NCBI RefSeq assembly: GCF_002735645.1
Contig: NZ_PDZG01000039.1
Span: 1-47,435 of the forward strand
Length of the DNA: 47,435 nt
Direction of reading: 5' to 3'
Source of the DNA: Iodobacter sp. BJB302
GTDB lineage: Bacteria; Pseudomonadota; Gammaproteobacteria; Burkholderiales; Chitinibacteraceae
The stretch's first letter is position 1. Every line of letters begins with the position of its first letter. A program made the translations under genes and the position numbers. The notes under the pieces are model-generated. The model worked only from the letters and a program-made list of their open reading frames with translations. It was not told the origin of the DNA and searched no databases. This document shows, piece after piece, positions 1 to 8,559 of this stretch.

Positions 1-2
1 AA

Positions 3-122
3 TACCGTTTCAATCGTCGAGCAGACCTGTGCGCTCTGATTCCTCGATTACTCAAAGCCGTGATGCAGGCTAAACCTTGTCCAAGAGGGGTATTTCAAGC
101 CTTAATTGAGCAAGAGACATAA
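3..122 (+). CDS. C-terminal end of an IS1595/ISXO2-like transposase (cut by window edge)
   Basis: An open frame enters from the left edge and runs 39 codons to a TAA. It begins YRFNRRADLCALIPRLL. An aromatic-RFNRR motif followed by a D/N-L and a P-R-L segment is typical of the last helices of ISXO2-like DDE transposases of the IS1595 family. Only this tail is visible, so I cannot say whether the gene is intact, and I did not identify the right inverted repeat or a target duplication. No other gene lies between here and 286. Confidence 0.55.
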   Translation, partial: YRFNRRADLCALIPRLLKAVMQAKPCPRGVFQALIEQET

Positions 123-285
123 TCAGGAAAGTTTTTAAGCCTTTCTTATGATAAAGCGCAAAAGGAAGGCCCGCATGTACTGGCATAAAGGTGAGTGAGA
201 ATTTGCCTGATAAAAGTAATACCTACACTGCAGTAAGCACATTGCCGGTATACACTAGGGGTCAGCCTTTTATGATCTGTCAGCC

Positions 286-2967
286 ATGAAACCACACTAT
301 CTTTCTCCTTTGTTTGATCCCCGCTCTGTGGCGGTGGTGGGTGCGTCTGAAACGCCTGGCGCGGTAGGCACTACTGTGTTTGCCAATTTGCTGGATGGCG
401 GTTACACGGGGAAATTATTCCCTGTTAATTTGCATCACGAGCAGGTGCAGGGCATCGCGGCATTTAAATCCTTAGCTAAGGTGCCGATGGTGGTGGATTT
501 AGTCATTATCACAACCCCCGCCAAAACTCTGATGGATTTAATTGAGGAAAGTGGCAGGAAGGGTATTAAAGCCGCCGTGATCATGTCTTGCGATTTTGTG
601 GGGACAGATAAAAAAAGCCAGATTCTGCTGGAAAAAATCATGGAGCGGGCCCGGCATTATGGCTTGCGGATTATTGGCCCTACCGTTTTTGGCCTGTGCC
701 GTGTCAGCGCTAAATTAATGGCGGGTAATTATCAGGGCAAGTTAAAAAATGGCAGCATGGCGCTGGTATCGCAATCATCATCGATTACCTCGGCGATTTT
801 AGACTGGGCCGAATCGCACGATGTGGGTTTTTCTTCAGTGGTGTCTTTAGGCTCGGCCGTCGATGTGGATGTGGGCGAGGTACTGGATTACCTAGTGGCA
901 GATCCTAAAACCCAGAGCATTTTGCTGTATATCGAAGACCTGCACGAGGCACGCACTTTTATGTCGGCGGTGCGGGCTGCGGCGCGCTCCAAGCCGGTAA
1001 TGGCGCTGAAAGTAGGGCGCTATAACGATGCTTCTGCCGCGCATGGCCGTACCCATTCTGAGCGGCTGATCGGCCGTGATGATGTATTTGATGCCGCGCT
1101 TAAGCGGGCCGGTGTGCTGCGCCTGCGCTCAATTAATCAGCTGTTTACGGCTGCAAAAGTATTAAATGGTACGTTTAAAACCAAGGGCCGCCGTCTGGCT
1201 ATCGTAACTAACGGCATCGGTGCCGGGATGATGGCGGTAGACCGGGCGCGTGATTTGCATGTGCAGCTGCCAGAGCTGTCTCTGGCTACAGTGGCCTGGC
1301 TGGCTAAAAATCTGCCCGCACAAGCCAGCCGTAATAATCCGGTCGATATCCTGGGGGATGCCTCACCGGAGCGATTCAAACTGGTGGTTGAAGCCGTACT
1401 GGCCGACCCAAATATTGATGGCGTGCTGGTGGTGTTTACCCCGCAGGCAGGCACTGATCATTTACGTACTGCCGAAGCGATGATTGCTCTGAAAAAAAGC
1501 AGCGATAAGCCGCTGCTGATGGCGTGGATAGGCGGCAAAAAAGTCGACGCCAGCCGCAAGCTGCTGGTGAAGGCAGGCTGTGCCAGCTTTTCTGCGCCTG
1601 AGCACGCCGTAGAAGTGTTTTATTCTTTAGCCGCATGGCAGCATAACCAGCAGCTCTTATTGCAAACTCCTGCCCCGCTGGGTGAGTGGGAAGCGCCGGA
1701 TATGGAAACTGCACGCATGGTGATTGATAAAGTGCTGGCCGATGGCCGCAGCCTGCTGGATGAAATTGAATCAAAAGCAATTTTGCGTGCGTTTCATATT
1801 CCCGTCGCCATGACGGTGCGTGCCAATAGCGCCGATGATGCAGTCAATGCCGCTATGGGCATGGGCCTGCCGGTGGTGCTGAAAATAGACGCCGTCGATT
1901 TGATGCACAAAACCGATATCGACGGCGTAGTGCTTAATTTAAACAGCCTGATTGCAGTGGCCAGCGAAGCCAATAAAATGCTCAGCCGTGCCCACGATAA
2001 GCTGGGCGTTGAGCGTGTGCGCGGCCTGACGGTGCAACCCATGCACGGCAAAAAGTACGCCCGTGAGCTGATGGTGGGGGTCGTCAACGATTCGGCCTTT
2101 GGCCCGGTGATTAGCTTTGGTGCGGGGGGGATTGCGGTAGAAGTATTTAACGATATCGCGGTATCGCTGCCGCCCTTAAATGATTATCTGGCCGAGCATT
2201 TGATCCGCCGCACGCGGATTAAAAAAATGCTCGCCCCTTTCAGAAACCAGCCAGCAGTGAATATCGAGGCGGTTAAAAATGTGCTGCTGCGCGTATCGGA
2301 AATGGTTTGCGAATTACCGCAGATTCAGCAGCTGGATATCAACCCGCTGATCAGCGACGAAAACGGCGTGATAGCGGTGGATGCCAGCATTATTGTGGCT
2401 GCAGTAGATCCCAAAGCCCGCCGTTACGCACATATGGCGATTCATCCCTATCCATCGCATTTAATGCAGCTCACCCAGCTCAAAACCGGCATGCCCATGA
2501 TTTTGCGTCCCATCCGCCCGGAGGACGCAGATTTGCTGATTCAGTTTGTCAGCCGCCTATCGGATGAGACACGCTATAACCGCTATATGAGCGTGCTTAA
2601 ATCCCTGCCACAAAGCCTGCTGGCACGTTTTACTCATCTGGATTACGCCAGAGAAATGGCCATTGCCGCCACGGTGCAGGCAGGCCAGGGCGAGCAAATT
2701 ATCGGCGTAGCCCGTTATACTGCCAACCCCGATAAAGACAGCTGCGAATTTGCCGTGGTGATTGATGATGCCTGGCAAGGCAAGGGCCTTGGTAACCGCC
2801 TGATGGAAGCCCTCTTCACCGCCGCCCGCGATATGGGCTTATCGACTATCGAAGGCGAAGTGCTCACCAGCAACAAAACCATGCTGGCCTTTATGAAGCA
2901 CCTTGGCTTCACGATTCAGACTCACCCGGAAGACAATGGGCTGAAGTGGGTGGTGAAGGAGTTGTAG
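286..2967 (+). CDS. PatZ/Pka-like bifunctional acyl-CoA ligase (NDP-forming) domain protein with C-terminal GNAT acetyltransferase
   Basis: This 893-aa protein has the architecture of the protein lysine acetyltransferase Pat/PatZ/YfiQ. It has an N-terminal CoA-binding Rossmann domain (about 1-135, VAVVGASETPGAVG), succinyl-CoA-ligase-like domains (about 155-450), an ATP-grasp domain (about 480-695) and a GNAT domain (about 735-893) with the acetyl-CoA loop QGKGLG. Known family members acetylate lysines, notably on acetyl-CoA synthetase, using acetyl-CoA. The family length is about 880-900 aa, so it looks complete. A histidine at residue 257 (context RTHSERLIG) aligns by eye with the phospho-histidine of ADP-forming acyl-CoA synthetases, so the ligase half may not be dead. 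The ATG at 286 has no strong Shine-Dalgarno sequence. The gene stands alone and is followed directly by a 57-bp dispersed repeat. Confidence 0.88.
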   Translation: MKPHYLSPLFDPRSVAVVGASETPGAVGTTVFANLLDGGYTGKLFPVNLHHEQVQGIAAFKSLAKVPMVVDLVIITTPAKTLMDLIEESGRKGIKAAVIMSCDFVGTDKKSQILLEKIMERARHYGLRIIGPTVFGLCRVSAKLMAGNYQGKLKNGSMALVSQSSSITSAILDWAESHDVGFSSVVSLGSAVDVDVGEVLDYLVADPKTQSILLYIEDLHEARTFMSAVRAAARSKPVMALKVGRYNDASAAHGRTHSERLIGRDDVFDAALKRAGVLRLRSINQLFTAAKVLNGTFKTKGRRLAIVTNGIGAGMMAVDRARDLHVQLPELSLATVAWLAKNLPAQASRNNPVDILGDASPERFKLVVEAVLADPNIDGVLVVFTPQAGTDHLRTAEAMIALKKSSDKPLLMAWIGGKKVDASRKLLVKAGCASFSAPEHAVEVFYSLAAWQHNQQLLLQTPAPLGEWEAPDMETARMVIDKVLADGRSLLDEIESKAILRAFHIPVAMTVRANSADDAVNAAMGMGLPVVLKIDAVDLMHKTDIDGVVLNLNSLIAVASEANKMLSRAHDKLGVERVRGLTVQPMHGKKYARELMVGVVNDSAFGPVISFGAGGIAVEVFNDIAVSLPPLNDYLAEHLIRRTRIKKMLAPFRNQPAVNIEAVKNVLLRVSEMVCELPQIQQLDINPLISDENGVIAVDASIIVAAVDPKARRYAHMAIHPYPSHLMQLTQLKTGMPMILRPIRPEDADLLIQFVSRLSDETRYNRYMSVLKSLPQSLLARFTHLDYAREMAIAATVQAGQGEQIIGVARYTANPDKDSCEFAVVIDDAWQGKGLGNRLMEALFTAARDMGLSTIEGEVLTSNKTMLAFMKHLGFTIQTHPEDNGLKWVVKEL

Positions 2968-2968
2968 C

Positions 2969-3025
2969 AAAACCCAAGTCTTAAAACACAGAGGGCACAG
3001 AGAACATGGAGTTTCACGGAGAAAA
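2969..3025 (+). repeat. 57-bp dispersed repeat, copy A
   Basis: This begins two bases after the stop of the PatZ-like gene and runs from an AAAACCCA start to a CACGGAGAAAA end. It closely matches copies at 21550-21606 (same strand) and 21619-21674 (opposite strand). The body is built of degenerate CACGGAG/CACAGAG blocks. It has no coding potential, and its function is unknown. Confidence 0.8.
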
Positions 3026-3059
3026 GCAGGCATTGAATTAAGTTATTTTCTTTGGATCT

Positions 3060-3328
3060 TAGGGTCTGTTGACGTTTCATTCACGGCTGCGTTGGCTGCA
3101 GTTTTGGGGCTGAACAAGGCAAAAATTGCGACATGGCACGAGTACCATTAGCGATTTTTAACGATGTGCAGCCCCAAAAATGCAGTCAACCCGAAGGGCT
3201 GAGCCGGAAAACGGCCATTCACTGCGTTATGCTCCTCGACAATAACCAGTTATTGCCTTCGTCGCATGCCTTGTGCTTGGCCGTTTTCCGGCGCAGCGCA
3301 ATTGTGAATGAAACGTCAACAGACCCTA
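3060..3328. mobile_element. MITE-like non-autonomous element with 23-bp perfect terminal inverted repeats and TA flanks
   Basis: The 23-bp ends at 3062-3084 (GGGTCTGTTGACGTTTCATT...) and 3304-3326 are exact reverse complements, and TA lies immediately outside each (3060-3061, 3327-3328). The interior holds two further long inverted repeats: 3091-3112 with 3169-3190 (20 of 22 positions pair), and 3203-3217 with 3278-3292 (15 of 15). There is no transposase gene. TA duplication suits IS630/mariner-type or some IS5-family transposases, so it could be mobilised in trans. A 71-codon frame inside follows the palindromes and is not taken as a gene. Confidence 0.8.
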
Positions 3329-3344
3329 GGCATTATCAAATTGA

Positions 3345-3600
3345 CTAACCTTGGCTTCCATCACGGTTAGTCGCACGGGGCTTAAATCTCCCCTGAAGCA
3401 CGCCGAAACGTGGAACAAGCGGGGCGGGGTTTCGGCGAGGATGTTTGAGCGAGCGAAGCGAGTGAGTCCCGCAGCCGCCGTCTCGATTGTCCGCAGTGAG
3501 GGGCCTTCGTGCTGTTCGGGGCGGCCTTCTTTGCTTCCTTTCTTGGCCGTTCAAGAAAGGGAGTCCCATGCGGGGGACTCCCGCACCTAAATCAACGTGC
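3345..3600. repeat. GC-rich dispersed repeat block with two terminal hairpins; no gene
   Basis: Between the MITE and the YkgJ-type gene lies a GC-rich stretch containing GAGCGAGCGAAGCGAGTGAG, a low-complexity block of a kind I recall as recurrent between genes in proteobacterial genomes. It ends in two adjacent perfect hairpins: 3537-3545 with 3552-3560 (CCTTTCTTG stem) and 3559-3567 with 3574-3582 (GGGAGTCCC stem). Overlapping frames on both strands are rich in Arg/Ser/Pro and look like repeat translations rather than proteins. The remainder to 3749 shows nothing I can name. Confidence 0.55.
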
Positions 3601-3749
3601 CGAAGGCACTAATAAAAATGATCTTTTTGATTGTTTGGTGCGCTGGAGCGAAATCCGCCGAACTTATAATCTCACAACAAGTCAGGCGGGTTTTACCCGC
3701 CCCGCAAATGATGCAATCCCTATAAAACACCGCACAATTGAGTAACTTT

Positions 3750-4049
3750 ATGTCCTCCGCCGTATCCTGTAGTACCTGTAAAGCCTGTTGTTGCCAGCTG
3801 GAAGTGATGCTGATTGCCGGGGATGATGATGTGCCGCCGGAGTATGTTGAGAAGGATGCCTGGGGCGGCGAGATTATGCACAGGCTGGAGGATGGCTGGT
3901 GTGCGGCGCTGGATCGCCGCAGCATGATGTGTACGATCTATGAGCAAAGACCGTGGATTTGCCGGGATTATCAGGAGGGTGATTTTGATTGCATGGAGCA
4001 AAGAAAGCGCATCCCCATCCTGACCGCCCGCTGGCAGCTCAATCAATAA
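3750..4049 (+). CDS. YkgJ family cysteine-cluster protein
   Basis: This is a 99-aa protein starting MSSAVSCSTCKACCCQLE. It has a dense N-terminal cysteine cluster (C7, C10, C13-C15) and further cysteines in the WC, MMC, PWIC and DFDC contexts. This is the pattern of the YkgJ/UPF0153 family (putative Zn or Fe-S ligation; biochemical function unknown). The ATG at 3750 is preferred; an in-frame TTG at 3738 would add four residues. No strong ribosome binding site is visible for either. A hairpin terminator follows at 4078-4108. Confidence 0.8.
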   Translation: MSSAVSCSTCKACCCQLEVMLIAGDDDVPPEYVEKDAWGGEIMHRLEDGWCAALDRRSMMCTIYEQRPWICRDYQEGDFDCMEQRKRIPILTARWQLNQ

Positions 4050-4077
4050 GCGCGCTTTCGCTAAAGAAAACCAGTTT

Positions 4078-4108
4078 AAAACCTGCCTCTATTCGTGATG
4101 CAGGTTTT
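4078..4108. terminator. Hairpin terminator between convergent genes
   Basis: AAAACCTGC (4078-4086) pairs with GCAGGTTTT (4100-4108), followed on the plus strand by more T residues. It serves the YkgJ-type gene. It also overlaps the last codons and stop of the minus-strand TMEM175-like gene, and the A-run on its left gives a short U-tract in that direction. Confidence 0.75.
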
Positions 4109-4667
4109 TTTCAATTCTCTGATCCGGAATAAACCAGATCACGGCCACTGCAATATATAGACTAATCGCTATCCATACATTTAGGAAGGCGAGCGGGATG
4201 GCGAGCAGGTACATCAGCATCGATATTTTCCCTTTGCGGTCTTCGCCAAAAGCGATGGCCAGCTCGGATTGATTGCCGTGAATTTTAATCAGAAAGTGGG
4301 CCAGTATTGGCCAGGCCACGCTAGCCATAAAAAGTATAAAGCCATACAGAGCGACTGCTGGCGGGGCGAAGTGGCTTTCTTGCATCCATGCGGTGGTGAC
4401 CGGAATCAAAGACAGCCAGAAAAGTAAGTGCAAATTGGCCCACAAAACCGGGCCATTTATTTTGTGCACGATATGCAGCATATGGTGATGATTATTCCAG
4501 TAAATCCCCACCATGATAAAGCTGAATACATAGCCTAAGAAAATGGGGATCATTGGCAAGAGCGCATGGGCATCTTCCCCGTGCGGCACTTTAAGCTCCA
4601 AAACCATGATGGTGATAATAATAGCGATCACCCCGTCACTAAATGCTTCCAAACGCGTTTTGCCCAT
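4089..4667 (-). CDS. TMEM175/DUF1211 family membrane protein (putative potassium channel)
   Basis: This 192-aa integral membrane protein begins MGKTRLEAFSDGVIAIIITI. The RxxxFSDG motif in the first membrane helix (F9-S-D-G12) is the hallmark of bacterial TMEM175-like (DUF1211) proteins, some of which conduct K+. About six hydrophobic segments follow, including histidine-rich HHHML after the second or third. The length is normal for the bacterial family. It is a single gene facing away from ahpC and shares its terminator with the convergent YkgJ-type gene. Channel activity is inferred from the family. Confidence 0.85.
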   Translation of the reverse strand: MGKTRLEAFSDGVIAIIITIMVLELKVPHGEDAHALLPMIPIFLGYVFSFIMVGIYWNNHHHMLHIVHKINGPVLWANLHLLFWLSLIPVTTAWMQESHFAPPAVALYGFILFMASVAWPILAHFLIKIHGNQSELAIAFGEDRKGKISMLMYLLAIPLAFLNVWIAISLYIAVAVIWFIPDQRIEKNLHHE

Positions 4668-4797
4668 TCTTGCTGTCCATTTAAGTCGTTTTTTTTATTC
4701 TAGCTGAATCAGGCCGGGCTTTCTCAACCGTCATTTGCAGCCCGCTTGTGCGTGTTGCAGAGACGTTCTTGCTATGATGTTTGGATAGATTTTGTGT

Positions 4798-4834
4798 ATA
4801 GCAATTTTCAATGTGTAAGATTTAAACTATCAAT
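4798..4834 (+). promoter_or_regulatory. Candidate OxyR-like operator upstream of ahpC
   Basis: The OxyR layout ATAG-N7-CTAT-N7-ATAG-N7-CTAT fits here as ATAG, CAAT, ATTT, CAAT with exact 7-nt spacers, matching 12 of 16 consensus positions. It lies about 80-115 bases upstream of the ahpC start, and ahpC is a classical OxyR target. The match is imperfect and the region is AT-rich, so chance is a real alternative. Confidence 0.35.
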
Positions 4835-4911
4835 TAGACCTGAGAGAGGCGGGGGCTTAAGATGACTTCACTGCTTCACAAACAACACTTTCTCTACTTA
4901 GGAGTTACACC

Positions 4912-5475
4912 ATGTCTTTGATTAACAGCGAAATTAAACCATTTAAAGTTAACGCATTCCACGCAGGTAAATTTACTTCCGTGACTGACGCGGATCTGAA
5001 AGGCAAGTGGTCGGTTGTGTTCTTCTACCCGGCTGATTTCACTTTTGTTTGCCCAACTGAATTAGGCGACTTGGCTGATTTTTACCCGGAATTCCAAAAA
5101 ATGGGTGTAGAGGTTTACTCGGTTTCTACCGATACCCAGTTCACCCACAAGGCCTGGCACGATACATCAGACACCATTAAAAAGATTAACTACCCGATGC
5201 TGGCAGACCCTACCGGCACGCTGACCCGCAATTTTGATGTGATGATCGAAGAAGAAGGCTTGGCACTGCGAGGCACCTTCCTGATCAACCCTGAAGGCCA
5301 GATCAAGCTGTGTGAAATCCACGATAACGGTATTGGCCGCTCTGCAGCAGAGCTAATGCGCAAAGTGCAGGCCGCTCAATATATTGCCAAGCACCCAGGC
5401 GAAGTTTGCCCGGCTAAATGGCAGCCAGGTGCAGAAACACTGGCACCGTCGCTTGATTTAGTTGGCAAGATTTAA
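4912..5475 (+). CDS. ahpC: Alkyl hydroperoxide reductase subunit C (peroxiredoxin)
   Basis: This is a 187-aa typical 2-Cys peroxiredoxin, the full length of AhpC. The peroxidatic cysteine is C47 in FTFVCPTE, and the resolving cysteine is C166 in EVCPAKW. It reduces H2O2, organic peroxides and peroxynitrite in the cytoplasm, and AhpF (next gene) reduces it again. The start is supported by AGGAG at 4901-4905, seven bases before the ATG. A hairpin without a T-tail (5491-5517) separates it from ahpF, so readthrough at reduced level is plausible. Confidence 0.97.
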   Translation: MSLINSEIKPFKVNAFHAGKFTSVTDADLKGKWSVVFFYPADFTFVCPTELGDLADFYPEFQKMGVEVYSVSTDTQFTHKAWHDTSDTIKKINYPMLADPTGTLTRNFDVMIEEEGLALRGTFLINPEGQIKLCEIHDNGIGRSAAELMRKVQAAQYIAKHPGEVCPAKWQPGAETLAPSLDLVGKI

Positions 5476-5490
5476 TGAGTTAATTAAATG

Positions 5491-5517
5491 CGTAGGGCGG
5501 TTTTCAACCGCCCTACG
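5491..5517. repeat. REP-like perfect hairpin between ahpC and ahpF
   Basis: CGTAGGGCGGTT (5491-5502) pairs perfectly with 5506-5517 around a 3-nt loop. No T-run follows, so it is not a convincing terminator. It may be an intergenic palindrome that attenuates or protects the ahpC transcript. A related GGCGGG...CCCGCC element lies at 7283-7299, beyond ahpF. Confidence 0.6.
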
Positions 5518-5597
5518 ATGATCGCTTTTATTGCAAAAGCACTTTTTAAACTGGCGCCAGGCGCTTTTTCAATAAAAACTATTGTGGAGAATTCATC

Positions 5598-7142
5598 ATG
5601 CTTGAATCCAATATCAAAACTCAACTTGCTGCTTATTTAGAAAAACTGCAATTTCCGATTGAGCTGATTGCCTCTGTGGACGAAAGCGCTGCTGCTCAGG
5701 AAATGCAAAGCTTATTGCAAGAAATTACCGAGCTGTCAGACAAAATCACCCTGCGATTTGAGGATGCCGCACTCAAGCCTTCCTTCGGGATTGCCCGTGT
5801 TGGCGAAGAGCCCCGCGTGCGTTTTGCCGGGATTCCCATGGGGCACGAATTTACGTCTCTGGTATTGGGTCTGCTGCAAGTGGGGGGCCATCCGCCCAAG
5901 ATTGAAGCAGCACTGATTGAGCAGATTAAGACCTTGCCGGGCGAGCTACGTTTTGAAACGTTTATCTCGCTCACCTGCCAAAACTGCCCGGAAGTGGTGC
6001 AATCGCTTAATTTAATGGCGGTGCTTAATCCCAAAATCAGCCATGTGATGATTGATGGCGCGCTGTATCAGGATGAGGTGAACGCAAGGCAGATTATGGC
6101 GGTGCCTTCGGTGTATCTGAATGGCGAAGCTTTTGGCCAGGGCCGCATGGGCATTGAAGAAATCGTGGCTAAGCTTGATACCGGCTCGGCAGAGCGCCAG
6201 GCTGAAGCGATTTCAGGCAAAGATCAGTTTGATTTACTAGTGATTGGCGGTGGGCCAGCGGGTGCGGCAGCGGCGGTATATGCCGCGCGTAAAGGGATTC
6301 GCACTGGCGTGGTGGCCGAGCGTTTTGGCGGCCAGGTGCTGGATACAATGAGTATCGAAAACTTTATCTCTGTACAAGAAACCGAAGGGCCAAAGCTGGT
6401 CACCGCGCTGGAGCAGCATGTAAAGCAATACGATGTGGATATTATGAATCTGCAACGCGCCGAAGCGCTGAGCCTCGATGAAAACGGTATTAGCCAGATT
6501 CGCCTTGCCAGTGGTGCAACCTTAAAAAGTAAATCAGTGATTATTGCGACCGGTGCACGCTGGCGCGAAATGAATGTGCCAGGGGAGAAAGAATACCGAG
6601 GCCGTGGCGTGGCTTATTGCCCGCATTGCGATGGCCCGCTGTTTAAAGGCAAGCGTGTTGCGGTAGTGGGCGGAGGGAATTCTGGCGTAGAAGCTGCGAT
6701 TGATCTGGCCGGGATTGTGGAACACGTTACCCTGCTGGAGTTTGGCGCAGAGCTGCGCGCCGATGCCGTATTGCAGAAAAAACTCTACAGCCTGCCGAAT
6801 GTGGTGGTGATTAAGCAAGCGCAAACTACCGAAGTGCTGGGCGATGGGCAGAAGGTCAGCGGCCTGCAATATACCGATCGCCAGAGCGGTGAATCGCATC
6901 AGGTCGGTTTGGCCGGGATTTTTGTGCAAATTGGCTTGCTGCCCAATACCGACTGGCTGAAAGGCACGCTGGGTTTAAGCAAACATGGTGAGATTGAGGT
7001 GGATAACCGCGGGCAGACCTCCTTACCTGGTGTATTTGCCGCAGGCGATGTAACCACAGTGCCCTTTAAGCAAATCGTGATTGCCATGGGCGATGGTGCA
7101 AAAGCTTCTCTTGGTGCATTTGATCATTTGATGCGCAGTTAA
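5598..7142 (+). CDS. ahpF: Alkyl hydroperoxide reductase subunit F
   Basis: This 514-aa flavoprotein passes electrons from NAD(P)H to AhpC. The N-terminal tandem thioredoxin-fold domain carries C127-Q-N-C130. A thioredoxin-reductase-like body follows, with the FAD motif GGGPAG (217-222), redox pair CPHC (341-344) and pyridine-nucleotide motif GGGNSG (about 358-363). The length is close to the usual 515-530. GGAG lies 8-11 bases before the ATG. It sits 122 bp downstream of ahpC on the same strand, and a strong inverted repeat follows at 7161-7199. Confidence 0.97.
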   Translation: MLESNIKTQLAAYLEKLQFPIELIASVDESAAAQEMQSLLQEITELSDKITLRFEDAALKPSFGIARVGEEPRVRFAGIPMGHEFTSLVLGLLQVGGHPPKIEAALIEQIKTLPGELRFETFISLTCQNCPEVVQSLNLMAVLNPKISHVMIDGALYQDEVNARQIMAVPSVYLNGEAFGQGRMGIEEIVAKLDTGSAERQAEAISGKDQFDLLVIGGGPAGAAAAVYAARKGIRTGVVAERFGGQVLDTMSIENFISVQETEGPKLVTALEQHVKQYDVDIMNLQRAEALSLDENGISQIRLASGATLKSKSVIIATGARWREMNVPGEKEYRGRGVAYCPHCDGPLFKGKRVAVVGGGNSGVEAAIDLAGIVEHVTLLEFGAELRADAVLQKKLYSLPNVVVIKQAQTTEVLGDGQKVSGLQYTDRQSGESHQVGLAGIFVQIGLLPNTDWLKGTLGLSKHGEIEVDNRGQTSLPGVFAAGDVTTVPFKQIVIAMGDGAKASLGAFDHLMRS

Positions 7143-7160
7143 AGTAGGCATCTTTCAATA

Positions 7161-7199
7161 AAACAGCCGCGAAAATCCTTGGGGTTTTCGCGGCTGTTT
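7161..7199 (+). terminator. Terminator after ahpF
   Basis: A 15-bp perfect stem (7161-7175 with 7185-7199, core CAGCCGCGAAAA) around a 9-nt loop. The A-rich left arm pairs with a T-rich right arm, though the run of T beyond it is short. Confidence 0.65.
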
Positions 7200-7282
7200 G
7201 CATTGCCTCTCACTTGCAAGCATTGCATTATTTTCAGGGCGGGTGAAACCTGCCAGGTTTATGTCTTAAAAGCTACGTAAAC

Positions 7283-7299
7283 GGCGGGTTGCTCCCGCC
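7283..7299. repeat. GGCGGG/CCCGCC hairpin downstream of the LPMO gene
   Basis: Six perfect base pairs (7283-7288 with 7294-7299) and a 5-nt loop, just beyond the minus-strand LPMO stop. A weak T-rich stretch follows some distance away on the minus strand, so a termination role is possible but not clear. Confidence 0.4.
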
Positions 7300-7311
7300 G
7301 CCCTAAAAGAT

Positions 7312-8559
7312 TTACTTCTTGCAAGCGCCCAAGTCTTGCCACACGCCCCACTGGCCACTTTTTGCGGGCTCTTCACCGACGGTCCACCATTTGTTTTGGT
7401 AGTTATGCAGGTTCTGGCTGACCCTCGTGTTGACCGTGGCATAGGTGCTGCCTGCCTTCCAATCAGGTGCGCAGCTTGTTGATGGTGGCGGTGTGGGTAC
7501 TGGTGTAGGAACCGGGGTCGGAACAGGCGTTGGCACTGGTGTTGGTACAGGTGTAGGAACTGGGGTCGGAACAGGCGTTGGTACAGGTGTTGGCGTTGGT
7601 GTTGGCACAATCACGCCGCCAATATCCACTTTAAAGCTGTATTCCCCATTGTTTCTGACATACACACGGTTGTCTTGCACTGATTTAACCGGGGATACGC
7701 TGCCGTTGTTTGCCAGCACGCCTACGCTGATATAGCGCGAGTTGATATTCACTTTTTGCGCCAGATAGAAAGGCCAGTTGGCGGCTAAAGATGTATTTTC
7801 TCCGGTTTGGCTATCGTAGCCAGTGGTGACAGAGAAGCTTTCCACATCGCGGCCATCTTTATCAAACAGGCGGAAAGTGACCTTGGTATCGGCTTTTAAA
7901 TCCTGCTGAGCGCGGATTTGGCCCAGCTCTTTATAGGTAGAGAGGCTGCCAGAGAAATTAACATCCGAGCAGGAGTAAAACGCTTCATCACTGTCGCTGC
8001 GTTGCCACACATTATAAATAATGTGCACGCCGGTTTTTTTAGGCAGCGGGCAGGTGAGTTTGTATTTTTTATCCACTGCTGCTGTATTGCCTAAGGTGCA
8101 GAATGGGGCGTCTTCCAGATCAGACCAGGCTAAAGGTTTGTTAGGATTCCAGCCATCTTTGGTAATAAAAAATTGCCAGTTGCGGGTTTGGTGTGCGGCG
8201 GGGGCGGTGTAAATAAAATCAAATTGCCCATTCGCATTAGGTGCAATGGGGGTTACCGGCCAGTCGGTACGGGCCAGGTTCATCCCCGCATAATTTGATT
8301 TTCCTCCGGCGCAAAGCTGGCCATCCGGTACAAAAGCTTTGTGATTACCATTGGGCAGCTGATTTACACCAGACCAGTCGTAAAGCATTTGCGGGCCGGA
8401 TAGTGCCACTGCGGCTTGGCAGGCTGCCGTTTTGGGGTTTTCAGGGCCTTCATTAAAGCAGCTTAAGATGCGGCTGATTGGCACTTCCATGGTGCCATGG
8501 GCACTGGCAAGCGGGGCCAGCAGGCTGGCCAGCAGGGCTGGCAGAGCATATTTATTCAT
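7312..8559 (-). CDS. Secreted AA10 lytic polysaccharide monooxygenase, CbpD-like, with chitin-binding module
   Basis: The ATG at 8559 gives 415 aa and places the signal peptide (about 1-20) exactly before H21-G-T-M, the N-terminal histidine of the copper brace. An upstream in-frame ATG at 8574 would add MDEKT and lacks a ribosome site, whereas GAGAAA precedes the chosen start. The catalytic domain (about 21-205) matches Pseudomonas CbpD in motifs such as [27 protein letters not shown] and [11 protein letters not shown] middle domain (about 210-320) follows, then a (V)PTP repeat linker, then a CBM5/12-type C-terminal module (about 365-415) with WKAGSTY and WW aromatic residues. It likely oxidises chitin outside the cell. 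The linker DNA is tandemly repeated. Confidence 0.92.
   Translation of the reverse strand: MNKYALPALLASLLAPLASAHGTMEVPISRILSCFNEGPENPKTAACQAAVALSGPQMLYDWSGVNQLPNGNHKAFVPDGQLCAGGKSNYAGMNLARTDWPVTPIAPNANGQFDFIYTAPAAHQTRNWQFFITKDGWNPNKPLAWSDLEDAPFCTLGNTAAVDKKYKLTCPLPKKTGVHIIYNVWQRSDSDEAFYSCSDVNFSGSLSTYKELGQIRAQQDLKADTKVTFRLFDKDGRDVESFSVTTGYDSQTGENTSLAANWPFYLAQKVNINSRYISVGVLANNGSVSPVKSVQDNRVYVRNNGEYSFKVDIGGVIVPTPTPTPVPTPVPTPVPTPVPTPVPTPVPTPVPTPVPTPPPSTSCAPDWKAGSTYATVNTRVSQNLHNYQNKWWTVGEEPAKSGQWGVWQDLGACKK
7482..7608 (-). repeat. Tandem repeat coding the LPMO Pro-Thr linker (12-bp unit within a 48-bp duplication)
   Basis: About ten in-frame 12-bp units encode VPTP. On top of this, 7502-7549 and 7550-7597 are two copies of a 48-bp unit differing at only a few positions. 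Units are multiples of three, so copy-number change would alter linker length without shifting the frame. Confidence 0.8.

Noticed and set aside
3133-3348. 71-codon frame inside the MITE-like element
   Set aside because: It spans the internal palindromes and the terminal repeat, so its sequence is explained by the element.
3345-3590. Overlapping frames on both strands in the GC-rich repeat
   Set aside because: Low-complexity Arg/Ser/Pro translations typical of repeat DNA; open in several frames at once.
7445-7735. Plus-strand frame encoding repeated GTGVGTGV
   Set aside because: Reverse complement of the LPMO Pro-Thr linker repeat; not a gene.
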